The notes under the pieces were generated by a model. That model was not told the DNA's origin. It ran no database searches and was given only the letters and a program-made list of their open reading frames with translations. This document shows, piece by piece, positions 1-6,894 of a stretch of DNA of 11,634 nucleotides. The number at the start of each line of letters is the position of its first letter. The first letter of the stretch is position 1. Position numbers and translations under genes: made by a program. The stretch comes from Dehalococcoidales bacterium (GTDB taxonomy: Bacteria; Chloroflexota; Dehalococcoidia; Dehalococcoidales; UBA5760), in assembly GCA_018399795.1 (NCBI GenBank), contig JAGYOC010000200.1, positions 1-11,634 on the forward strand, written 5' to 3'.

Positions 1-403
1 CACTTTAACCGTGATAGAGGGTGACCACGGCTCCTGTTTCTGGTATCCCCAGACAGACGCATCATGCCGGGTATGGCGCTGCTTGATTGAGGCCCAGGCT
101 CACTTGGGTCATAATTCGCTGGTTGGTAGGCAGCTTTACCCCCTATTGATAAAGAGCGGCTTCGGCATCAGGTATGTATCACCACGGTGGGTCTATGTTG
201 ACGGGGCACACCCTGGCCTCATGCTTGACGTTATCGGCAAGATTATAGCGCCGATGGTTGATTCGGCCCGGGTAGAGTCAATTGCAACGGGAATGATCGA
301 TGAGGCTTCTTGGCAGGAAGGTATGAAAGACCTGCATCGTTTGATCGACAGTCCCGAGAGCACCTTTTTCTATTCCTGGTTCAAGGGTGTCGCCCGGAAA
401 TAG
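1..403 (+). CDS. SAM-dependent methyltransferase, C-terminal part (5' end outside window)
   Basis: The reading frame is open from base 2, so the gene starts before the window. The GTG at base 11 is internal: the residues before it (TLT) continue a beta strand into VIEGDHGSCFWYP. The visible 133 or so residues resemble the C-terminal part of a class I (UbiE-like) methyltransferase. Features are a core strand ending in EGDHGS, a helix with WRCLIEAQAHLGHNSLVGRQLYPLL, then SPRWVYVDG and a tail ending FFYSWFKGVARK. The SAM-binding glycine motif would lie upstream and cannot be checked, and the substrate is unknown. The gene is convergent with the flavoenzyme operon, with only 11 bases between the two stop codons. 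Family assignment is from memory of similar proteins. Confidence 0.7.
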   Translation, partial: TLTVIEGDHGSCFWYPQTDASCRVWRCLIEAQAHLGHNSLVGRQLYPLLIKSGFGIRYVSPRWVYVDGAHPGLMLDVIGKIIAPMVDSARVESIATGMIDEASWQEGMKDLHRLIDSPESTFFYSWFKGVARK

Positions 404-414
404 GCTGTTTCCTG

Positions 415-2517
415 TTACTTTAACGCATCCTCCTGTTCCGGAAGTTCCACTTCGGACAGGGACTCTTTGGCGGTCAGTGCTCCGGTGGGACAGGTCGAAA
501 CACATAAGCCGCAGGAGTTACAGCTGGTCTCCGATAGGGGCATACCCAGAGTTGGCTCGATGTGGGTCTCAAAGCCACGCTCAACAAAGCCGAACACGCT
601 GAGACCGACCACCTCGCTGCATATCCGGATACAGCGTCCACAGAGGATACACTTGTTCTGGTCTCTCTGGATAAGGGGATGCTCGTTGCGATCGACATGA
701 AGGTGGTGTTTGGCTCCCGCATAGTGGCTATCGTCGACCTGGTACTCGGTGGCAAGTTCACGTAGGTCGCAGTATGTTGCTGCCTGGCAACCGCAGCCTA
801 GGCAACGTCCGGCTTCATGAAGAGCCTTGTCCTCGCTGAGAGTGAATTCCATCTCTGCGAAGCTCTTCTTGCGCTCTTCTGGAGCCAGGGTAGACTGATT
901 GTTCCGGTCGATATGCTCATAATCAGCAAAATCCGAAGGGTCGATATCCTGGAGTTCACCTTTGCTACAGTTGTATGCTCTTACATCCGGTACCACCGGC
1001 TGACCATTGAGATACTTGTTGATGGAGATGGCTGCCCTGTGGCCCGCGCCGATAGCCTCGACTGCCGTAGCCGGGCCTGACGTGCAGTCACCTCCCGAGA
1101 ATACCCCTGGAACAGAGGCTGCCATGGTCTCTTCATTGATTGCTATGTAGTTTCGCCGGGTAAGGTTGACCGGACCATCCTGATCCAGACCGGGGTTGTC
1201 CATGGTCTGGCCGATAGCGGCGATGATATTGTCCATATCGATGGAGAATTCGGAGCCAGAAACCGGCTCCGGGCGCCTTCGTCCGGAACTATCCGGCTCG
1301 CCCAGCTCCATTTTGATGCACTGCACCGAAGACATCCTTCCCTTGTTGGCATTTATTTTAACCGGTGCGGCCAGGAACTGGAATTGAACCCCCTCTTCTT
1401 CCGCCTGCTCAATTTCCTCGGCGTTGGCTGGCATTTCTGCTCTGGAACGCCGGTAGATAACCCGGACATCGGATACTCCCAGTCTTATAGCGGTGCGCGC
1501 CACGTCCATTGCCGTGTTTCCACCACCGATAACTGCTATTTTGTCACCAAGGCTGACCTTCTTACCCAGGGCCACGTCTCTGAGGAACGCTGTTCCTGAG
1601 AGTACACCGGGCAAGTCTTCTCCTTCAACCCTCATCTTCTGGTCCGCTTGGGCACCTATGGCGATAAGGATCGCTTCATAGCCGCTTTTCCTGAGTCCTT
1701 CGATGGTGAAATCCTTCCCCAGGGTAACATTACAGCGAACCCTGTGGCACAGCCCGGTTATTGTTTCGATCTCCCGATTCAAAATTTCTTTGGGTAACCT
1801 GTATTCGGGGATGCCGTATCTTAGCATCCCGCCGAGTTCAGGACTGGATTCCAGGATTGTTACCTTATGCCCTTCAAGGCCCAGGTAGTAGGCAGCGGTT
1901 AATCCGGCCGGACCGCCGCCTATAATGGCGACCCTCCTTCCGGTGGCGGGTTTCGGATCGGGTAAAAATTGCTCGTCGCTATTCATATCGAAGTCGGCGA
2001 CAAAACGTTTCAGGGAGTTTATGGCCACCGGTTCATCGACCCGGTTACGGCGACACTCGGTTTCACAGAAGCGGGGACATACCCTGCCGCAGACAAGGGG
2101 AAGGGGGTTAGTCTCCTTGATGAGGGCCAGCGCTTCGCTGTACCTGCCTTCCGCTATGAGGGCGATATAGCCCTGAATGTCTATTCCTGCCGGACAGGTT
2201 AGAGAACAGGGCGCAACACAGTCGCCATAGTGGTCCGAAAGCAGTAGCTCCAGGGCCATACGGCGCATATTGCTCAGGTCATCACTGGTAGTACGGACAA
2301 CCATGCCTTCGGTCACTGGCGTGGTACAGGCCGGCATCGGCCCACGGGCGTTTTCCACTTCTACCAGGCAAAGACGGCAGGCTGCGGTAGGTTTGAGCCG
2401 TGAATCATAGCATAGGGTGGGTATCTTTACTCCATGCTCTCCGGCTGCCTCCAGAATGGTGCTTCCCTGTTCCGTTTCAACCTTTCTACCGTTCAAAGTA
2501 AAGGCAATTTTGGGCAT
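415..2517 (-). CDS. Stn/Nfn-type NADPH:FAD oxidoreductase fusion: [2Fe-2S] domain + GltD-like core + 2x[4Fe-4S] ferredoxin (StnC-like)
   Basis: A protein of 700 residues. Residues 1-75 form a NuoG/HydA-like [2Fe-2S] domain (C36, C47, C50, C64). H96/C100/C104/C108 and C143/C147/C151/C155 are iron-sulfur ligands in the GltD/NfnL-type N-terminal region. The FAD-binding motif GGGPAG is near 200-205. A second dinucleotide fold has GGGNTAMD near 331-338 followed by IYRRSRAEMPA (354-364), the arginine-rich pattern of NADPH-binding GltD-family proteins. GGDC (475-478) is the C-terminal FAD contact. A CLGCGC patch lies at 572-577, and a two-cluster ferredoxin domain has C623/626/629/633 and C666/669/672/676. 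The protein probably exchanges electrons between NADPH and ferredoxin or the NuoF partner in the cytoplasm. The start at 2517 is chosen over an upstream in-frame ATG at 2562 because AGGAG lies 6 nt before it and the next gene ends at 2528. It is the last gene of a three-gene operon. Confidence 0.88.
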   Translation of the reverse strand: MPKIAFTLNGRKVETEQGSTILEAAGEHGVKIPTLCYDSRLKPTAACRLCLVEVENARGPMPACTTPVTEGMVVRTTSDDLSNMRRMALELLLSDHYGDCVAPCSLTCPAGIDIQGYIALIAEGRYSEALALIKETNPLPLVCGRVCPRFCETECRRNRVDEPVAINSLKRFVADFDMNSDEQFLPDPKPATGRRVAIIGGGPAGLTAAYYLGLEGHKVTILESSPELGGMLRYGIPEYRLPKEILNREIETITGLCHRVRCNVTLGKDFTIEGLRKSGYEAILIAIGAQADQKMRVEGEDLPGVLSGTAFLRDVALGKKVSLGDKIAVIGGGNTAMDVARTAIRLGVSDVRVIYRRSRAEMPANAEEIEQAEEEGVQFQFLAAPVKINANKGRMSSVQCIKMELGEPDSSGRRRPEPVSGSEFSIDMDNIIAAIGQTMDNPGLDQDGPVNLTRRNYIAINEETMAASVPGVFSGGDCTSGPATAVEAIGAGHRAAISINKYLNGQPVVPDVRAYNCSKGELQDIDPSDFADYEHIDRNNQSTLAPEERKKSFAEMEFTLSEDKALHEAGRCLGCGCQAATYCDLRELATEYQVDDSHYAGAKHHLHVDRNEHPLIQRDQNKCILCGRCIRICSEVVGLSVFGFVERGFETHIEPTLGMPLSETSCNSCGLCVSTCPTGALTAKESLSEVELPEQEDALK

Positions 2518-2523
2518 TTCTCT

Positions 2524-2528
2524 CTCCT
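2524..2528 (-). promoter_or_regulatory. Shine-Dalgarno fixing the start of the GltD-like fusion gene
   Basis: AGGAG on the minus strand ends 6 nt before the ATG at 2517. Its first base is the last base of the nuoF-like stop codon (2528-2530), so the two genes are tightly packed and probably translationally linked. Confidence 0.75.
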
Positions 2529-4306
2529 TAATGGACGGATATGGCGTTGAGGCGACATACATTCATACATAATCCACAGCGAATGCATTTTTCCTGGTCG
2601 ATGACAAAGGGCTTTTTCTTTTCTCCGCTTATTGCGTTGGTGGGGCAGTACTTGGCGCAAACCCCGCACCCGGGGCATTTTTCCGGGATTACCTCGTAGG
2701 TTATCAGGGCCGGGCATTTCTTGGCCCGGCATTTGTGGTCTACAATATGCTCCTCGTATTCGTCGCGGAAGTACTTGATGGTGGTGAGTACGGGATTGGG
2801 TGCTGTCTGCCCGAGACCGCAGAGTGAGGCACGCTTGATGGTGCGGGCCAGTTCCTCGAGCGAGGCGATATCTTCCTCTTTGCCTTCCCCCTTGGTTATT
2901 CTCTCCAGTGTTTCCAGCATGCGCAGAGTACCGATACGGCAGAATGTACACTTCCCGCATGATTCTTCCTGGGTGAAGTTGAGGAAGAACTTGGTGATAT
3001 CCACCATGCAACTGGTCTCGTCCATTACGATCAGGCCACCGGAGCCCATGATAGCACCGGTGCTGGTCACTGACTCGTAGTCCACCCTGGTATCGTCTAG
3101 CCTGGCCGGTATAACTCCACCCGATGGTCCTCCTATCTGGATTGCCTTGAACTCAAGGCCACTGGAAGTGCCGCCCCCGATGTCGAAGACGATCTCATGG
3201 AGAGTTATACCCATGGGTACCTCAATAAGGCCACCATGGGCTACCTTGCCGGCAAGGGCAAATACCTTGGTTCCCTTGCTCTTCTCGGTGCCGTAACTGT
3301 TGAAGGCGCTGGCACCGTTCAGAATAATCCAGGCGATATTGGCCAGGGTTTCGACATTGTTGATGGTGGTTGGCTTCTCCCAGAGGCCGGAGTTGGCCGG
3401 GAAGGGTGGACGGAACCTGGGCATACCTCGCTTTCCCTCTATGGACATCAGAAGAGCGGTTTCTTCACCGCAGACAAAGGCGCCGGCGCCTTGCCTGATA
3501 CGGATATCGAAGTTGAAGCTGGAGTCCTTGATATTCTCTCCAATAAGACCGGCGTCCCTGGCTTCGGAGAGGGCGATCTCAAGACGCCTGATGGCCAACG
3601 GATACTCTGCTCTGATGTAGAAATAACCTTGTGAAGCGCCAACCGCATAGCCAGCAATCAGCATTCCTTCGATTACGGAGTGGGGATCACTTTCCAGAAC
3701 GCTTCTATCCATGAAGGCGCCCGGGTCGCCTTCGTCGGCGTTGCAGACGATGTATTTCGGTTCACCCTGTGCTTTGCGTGCAAAACCCCACTTGATGCCG
3801 GTAGGGAAACCAGCACCCCCTCTCCCCCGTAGCCCGGAGGTGGTAATTTCGTCGATTACTTCCTGGGGAGACATCGTATTCAGCGCCTTTTCCAAGGCTT
3901 TGTAGCCGTCAGCCTGCAGGTAATCCTGAAGAGACTCCGGGTTAATAACTCCACAGTTGCGGAGTACGACTCTTTTTTGCTTTGCCAGAAGTTTATCCAG
4001 TTCTTCCTGCGGAACAAGCCATTCCTCTATGGGATTACCCTGGATTATGTGTTCGTTGATAATACGCTCTACCTTATCCGGGGTAACCTTGCTGTAAAAC
4101 GTACTTTTGTTTGAAGGGGAAACGATCTCAATAAGGGCCTCGTTGTAGCACATACCCATACAACCGGTTTTCTTCAGTTCTACGTCGGAGGCCTTGGTTT
4201 GGAGCTGAGTATCGAAGGCATCGTAGACCTTTTTTGCCCCGGCGGCTATGCCACAGGAAGCGAGCCCTATCTTTACCGTCCAGTTGTTTTTGTTATCTAA
4301 GGACAT
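2528..4306 (-). CDS. nuoF: NuoF/HydB-like NADH-binding FMN subunit of a soluble flavoenzyme (StnB-like)
   Basis: A protein of 592 residues, longer than complex I NuoF because domains are added at both ends. Residues 10-90 are a thioredoxin-like ferredoxin domain (CGIAAGA at 18-24, C49 and C53). The NuoF core has GRGGAGFPTG (161-170, NADH/FMN), CNADEGDPGAFMDR (188-201, FMN), CGEETALL (279-286) and the [4Fe-4S] site ESCGKCTFCR (C450, C453, C456) with C496. The C-terminus has C526/C531 and a two-cluster ferredoxin domain (C544/547/550/554 and C574/577/580/584). This architecture is that of HydB/StnB-type subunits, which oxidise or reduce NADH at FMN and can bifurcate electrons to ferredoxin. It is not respiratory complex I, since no membrane subunits are nearby. 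The N-terminal domain shows three cysteines, not the usual four. The strong Shine-Dalgarno AGGAGGA (4311-4317) supports the start. Confidence 0.92.
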   Translation of the reverse strand: MSLDNKNNWTVKIGLASCGIAAGAKKVYDAFDTQLQTKASDVELKKTGCMGMCYNEALIEIVSPSNKSTFYSKVTPDKVERIINEHIIQGNPIEEWLVPQEELDKLLAKQKRVVLRNCGVINPESLQDYLQADGYKALEKALNTMSPQEVIDEITTSGLRGRGGAGFPTGIKWGFARKAQGEPKYIVCNADEGDPGAFMDRSVLESDPHSVIEGMLIAGYAVGASQGYFYIRAEYPLAIRRLEIALSEARDAGLIGENIKDSSFNFDIRIRQGAGAFVCGEETALLMSIEGKRGMPRFRPPFPANSGLWEKPTTINNVETLANIAWIILNGASAFNSYGTEKSKGTKVFALAGKVAHGGLIEVPMGITLHEIVFDIGGGTSSGLEFKAIQIGGPSGGVIPARLDDTRVDYESVTSTGAIMGSGGLIVMDETSCMVDITKFFLNFTQEESCGKCTFCRIGTLRMLETLERITKGEGKEEDIASLEELARTIKRASLCGLGQTAPNPVLTTIKYFRDEYEEHIVDHKCRAKKCPALITYEVIPEKCPGCGVCAKYCPTNAISGEKKKPFVIDQEKCIRCGLCMNVCRLNAISVH

Positions 4307-4362
4307 TGGTTCCTCCTATTTTGTATCCGGGGTATTGGCTGGCCAGGTTAGGAGCGCTGCTA

Positions 4363-4866
4363 TCAGGAGGCGGCGCTCTCTTTTTTCTTTATCTCTTTGA
4401 TTGTTCTGTCAATTGATTCTGGAGTTAGCCGCCCGTAGGTATCGCTGTTGATCATTATGCAGGGAGCCAGGCTGCAACAGCCCAAGCAGGCAACACGTTC
4501 TACTGTGAACATTTTGTCCTCGCTGGTTTCTCCCTCCTTGGCACCCGTGACCTGTGCTATCGTATCGGCTACCATCTCGGCGCCGCACAGGTGACAGGCA
4601 GTACCGTGACATACCTTGATGAGGTATTTGCCCAGCGGTTCGAGGCGGAACTGCGCATAGAAGGTAACGATACCGTATATTTCGCTGGCCGGAACATCGA
4701 TATCAGTGGCGATACGCATTATGGCGGACTTGGGCACATAGCCAAGCGTATCCTGCACTTCCTGCAGGATGGGTATTACTGCGCCTCTTTCCACACTATG
4801 TTTGCTGGCTATCGAATCGATTATACCGAGATCTATCTTTTCCTCGCTTGCATTTTCAGCGGCCAT
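4363..4866 (-). CDS. nuoE: NuoE/HydC-like thioredoxin-fold [2Fe-2S] subunit (StnA-like)
   Basis: A protein of 167 residues, the usual size for NuoE/HydC. An N-terminal helical region (about 10-65) with GAVIPILQEVQDTLGYVP and EIYGIVTFYAQF precedes a thioredoxin-fold domain. The [2Fe-2S] ligands are C86 and C91 (CHGTAC) and C127 and C131 (CLGCC). It passes electrons between the FMN subunit and other clusters in the cytoplasm. Two ATG codons compete. The one at 4872 directly touches the AAGGAG sequence, whereas the one at 4866 (MAAENASEE) has an ideal 6-nt gap, so I take 4866. First gene of the operon; 56 bases separate it from the NuoF-like gene. Confidence 0.9.
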   Translation of the reverse strand: MAAENASEEKIDLGIIDSIASKHSVERGAVIPILQEVQDTLGYVPKSAIMRIATDIDVPASEIYGIVTFYAQFRLEPLGKYLIKVCHGTACHLCGAEMVADTIAQVTGAKEGETSEDKMFTVERVACLGCCSLAPCIMINSDTYGRLTPESIDRTIKEIKKKESAAS

Positions 4867-4872
4867 TGGCAT

Positions 4873-4878
4873 CTCCTT
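4873..4878 (-). promoter_or_regulatory. Shine-Dalgarno deciding the NuoE-like start
   Basis: AAGGAG on the minus strand. It abuts the ATG at 4872 with no spacer but lies 6 nt from the ATG at 4866, which favours the latter. Confidence 0.7.
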
Positions 4879-4903
4879 AATAATAACTTTGTCTTCTGAA
4901 GCT

Positions 4904-4927
4904 CTGGTTTGTCTTCAAACCGGCCAG
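4904..4927 (-). other. Small hairpin in the leader of the flavoenzyme operon
   Basis: Arms GGTTTG (4906-4911) and CAAACC (4916-4921) form a perfect 6-bp stem with a 4-nt loop. CTGG (4904-4907) can alternatively pair with CCAG (4924-4927). There is no U-tract, so it is not a terminator. It lies about 40 nt before the NuoE-like start. Function unknown; it may be chance. Confidence 0.3.
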
Positions 4928-4994
4928 AAAAATAGGGGCTATTTATAGAGGAAGCTTTTAACGGCTTGATAGACCTGGGTAATAGGCTGGAGAC

Positions 4995-5024
4995 ATTATA
5001 ATATATGCACTTTGGATGTGTCCA
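4995..5024 (-). promoter_or_regulatory. Sigma-70-like promoter for the NuoE/NuoF/GltD-like operon
   Basis: On the minus strand TGGACA (5019-5024) is followed after 18 bp by a perfect TATAAT (4995-5000). This would start transcription near 4988 and give a leader of about 120 nt before the NuoE-like gene. The 224-bp gap after the preceding minus-strand gene fits an independent transcription unit. Confidence 0.5.
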
Positions 5025-5090
5025 GCAGTTGGAATTGCCATAACTTTGGAATTTAAGCATAGCGGAGTGTATTGTATGAAGTGATTGTTG

Positions 5091-5435
5091 CTATTTGTCA
5101 GCCTTGTTCTGTCCCGCGTAGCGGTCTTCGTCATCTCTACCCCAGTTCTGCATAATCTCCTTGATCCGCTCGGCGAGCTTGGGGCTTCTGCGTAGCCGTT
5201 CGATAAGAACGGGACAAGCCTCGAGAAGCGAGTTCTGGGCGGCAGTAGCCATGCCGGACATGAGGTTTTGCATGTTGACGTCGTATGTTTGTGAAGAGTC
5301 CATTCCTGGGACGGACTGTTCCATCTGTCTCCTTATATCCTCGGCGGTAAATCTCATTGGCGTGATACAGGATTTGTACCACGGGCATTCCCGGCACTGC
5401 ATAATACCATGTGCTTCATCTAAAACATCACTCAT
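5091..5435 (-). CDS. Hypothetical small cysteine-containing protein
   Basis: I do not recognise this 114-residue protein. It starts MSDVLDEAHG and carries C14-x2-C17-x5-C23 (CRECPWYKSC) plus C74, an arrangement that could bind zinc or an iron-sulfur cluster. The rest is helical and charged, ends in a hydrophilic tail and shows no signal peptide or membrane segment. A Shine-Dalgarno GAGGT lies about 6 nt before the ATG. It follows the TlpA-like lipoprotein gene by 51 bp in the same direction, so it may belong to the ccdA-tlpA transcription unit. A role in thiol redox chemistry is only inferred from this position. Confidence 0.7.
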   Translation of the reverse strand: MSDVLDEAHGIMQCRECPWYKSCITPMRFTAEDIRRQMEQSVPGMDSSQTYDVNMQNLMSGMATAAQNSLLEACPVLIERLRRSPKLAERIKEIMQNWGRDDEDRYAGQNKADK

Positions 5436-5486
5436 AGCTGACCTCTTTTCTCTTCAGTTTCACAATCAATTGCTGATACTTACTGG

Positions 5487-6020
5487 CTAGGGCAATATCT
5501 GTTCCAGGCTTTTATCGATGGATTCTTTACTTGGGAAAGCGCCGATCACTTTTTCTTTGATAATACCATTCTGGTCAATGAAGTATGTAGTCGGGAAGTA
5601 CTGAATTTCGTATTTTTGAAATGTATTACCCTTGCTGTCCACCAGTATAGTGTCCAGCAAGGAGGAGAGTTCGTTATTGTCCAGGTATTCCGTTATCGTG
5701 CTGGAGCTTTCTCCAGCATTAATGGCTAGTATTATCAGGCCATCCTCCTCGTTTTCACTGTGAACCTGTTGCAGGTAGGGCATCTCATTGCGGCAGGGTG
5801 GACAGCCGGTGTACCAGAAGTTTATCAGGATAGGGTTGCCTTCTAGGTCACTCAGGGAAACGGTACTGCCATCGAGGTCAGGCAGATTGAAATCAGGCGC
5901 TTTTGCACCTACAACCGCCGTTTCTGAGGCCGAGCTGCTGGAACAACCGGCCAGAGCCAGCCCAAGGCTTATGGAGGCAATAGCCATTAATACTGTGATA
6001 ATTCTGGTTATTTTTCTCAT
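5487..6020 (-). CDS. TlpA/ResA-like thioredoxin-fold lipoprotein
   Basis: A protein of 177 residues. A lipoprotein signal peptide has basic residues, a hydrophobic stretch and the lipobox LAGC with C26 as the lipidated cysteine, followed by a serine-rich linker. The AhpC-TSA/Redoxin-type domain (about 36-177) begins APDFNLPDLDGSTVSLSDLEG, as in ResA and TlpA. It contains the active site WYTGCPPCRNE (C73 and C76) and the cis-proline loop YFPTTYFID. It is expected to act outside the membrane as a thiol-disulfide reductant, receiving electrons from the CcdA-like protein encoded 32 bp upstream. GGGAG lies upstream of the ATG. The physiological substrate is not shown; no cytochrome c maturation genes are in the window. 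Confidence 0.88.
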   Translation of the reverse strand: MRKITRIITVLMAIASISLGLALAGCSSSSASETAVVGAKAPDFNLPDLDGSTVSLSDLEGNPILINFWYTGCPPCRNEMPYLQQVHSENEEDGLIILAINAGESSSTITEYLDNNELSSLLDTILVDSKGNTFQKYEIQYFPTTYFIDQNGIIKEKVIGAFPSKESIDKSLEQILP

Positions 6021-6052
6021 GATTCTACTCCCATGGTAAGTAAATTTTACTA

Positions 6053-6748
6053 CTAAATGGTCCCGGTCAACAACGTTAATCTGCCCGTTGTGATAAGTAT
6101 GCCCAGCACAATTAATACTGCACCACTGACGATGTATACTACCCGTGAGTGGCGCTGAATGCGTCTCAATACCGGGGTTACCCGGTCAAAGGCGGCGCCA
6201 ATGATCAGAAATGGTATTCCCAGGCCCAGAGAGTACATGGCAAGAAGCGAGGCACCACGCCACGCTGTTGCTGAAGCTGCCGCAAGCATGAGGATACTCC
6301 CCAGTATATAGGTGGCACACGACATTGATGCCATGGAAAATATTGCGCCAGTAATGAAGGATCGTACGTAACCGGTCTTGGTACTCTGAGAGGGAGTAAA
6401 CCTTTTCTGAAAGTTAAGTTGAGGCACCTTCTGCGATAGCAGAAAAAGCGCACCAAACACTATCAGTAGTATTCCGGCCACCTTCTTTATCAAAAAGAAG
6501 TTGATGCTGATGGCGAGTCCGGCCAGCCCAGCTCCGGCTCCCAGCCCTATAAAGACGGCACTGAAACCGGCTACAAAGGTAAGCGAATGAAGAAACACCC
6601 GGAAATTGTTTCTGCCGGCTTTCTGCTCGAGTATTTCGGGACCGGCCAGTATAGCCATGTATATGGGAACCAGCGGAAGAACACAGGGCAAAAGAAATGA
6701 ACTCAGCCCGGCTATAAAAGCTGCTATTGCGGAGATATCTTGCTGCAT
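6053..6748 (-). CDS. ccdA: CcdA/DsbD-type thiol-disulfide transmembrane protein
   Basis: A polytopic membrane protein of 231 residues with about six hydrophobic segments, matching CcdA length and topology. The first segment carries the canonical FLLPCVLPLVPIY (C22). The second redox cysteine is C144 in SMSCATYILGSIL, where CcdA proteins usually have a proline-flanked TPC-x-GP type motif. Both cysteines needed to carry reducing equivalents from cytoplasmic thioredoxin across the membrane are therefore present. The downstream TlpA-like lipoprotein is the likely acceptor. The Shine-Dalgarno is weak, but the N-terminus aligns with the family and no better start exists nearby. Confidence 0.87.
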   Translation of the reverse strand: MQQDISAIAAFIAGLSSFLLPCVLPLVPIYMAILAGPEILEQKAGRNNFRVFLHSLTFVAGFSAVFIGLGAGAGLAGLAISINFFLIKKVAGILLIVFGALFLLSQKVPQLNFQKRFTPSQSTKTGYVRSFITGAIFSMASMSCATYILGSILMLAAASATAWRGASLLAMYSLGLGIPFLIIGAAFDRVTPVLRRIQRHSRVVYIVSGAVLIVLGILITTGRLTLLTGTI

Positions 6749-6798
6749 TCGATATCTTACAACGATATTGCGGCCGACTTCAAATCAGGGGTCGTCCT

Positions 6799-6827
6799 AT
6801 TATTACGCTAAAAATTGTGGCTTTAAA
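6799..6827 (-). promoter_or_regulatory. Possible promoter of the ccdA-tlpA group
   Basis: On the minus strand TTTAAA (6822-6827), 17 bp, AATAAT (6799-6804). The -35 box matches the consensus at 4 of 6 positions and the -10 box at 5 of 6. It would give a leader of about 45 nt. Weak evidence. The 146-bp gap also holds a 10-bp palindrome, TATACGTATA, at 6869-6878. Confidence 0.3.
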
Positions 6828-6894
6828 GTGTGATTTGATTTTATCAGATTAGCTTGATTTCTATTCTATATACGTATAACGGGTGGACGATTGC

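Noticed and set aside
2518..2562. Upstream ATG at 2562 for the GltD-like fusion
   Set aside because: It would add 15 residues overlapping the NuoF-like gene. AGGAG and domain homology point to the ATG at 2517.
2493..3011. Minus-strand open frame of 172 codons
   Set aside because: It is an alternative frame inside the NuoF-like gene, rich in C, R and H from frame-shifted cysteine motifs.
3197..3634. Plus-strand open frame of 145 codons
   Set aside because: It lies wholly antisense to the NuoF-like gene, which has strong domain evidence. The frame has no recognisable protein features.
415..4866. Respiratory complex I (nuoEFG) or an electron-bifurcating hydrogenase
   Set aside because: No membrane subunits and no H-cluster domain are present. 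The third protein has a GltD-like FAD/NADPH core in place of the NuoG or HydA catalytic region.
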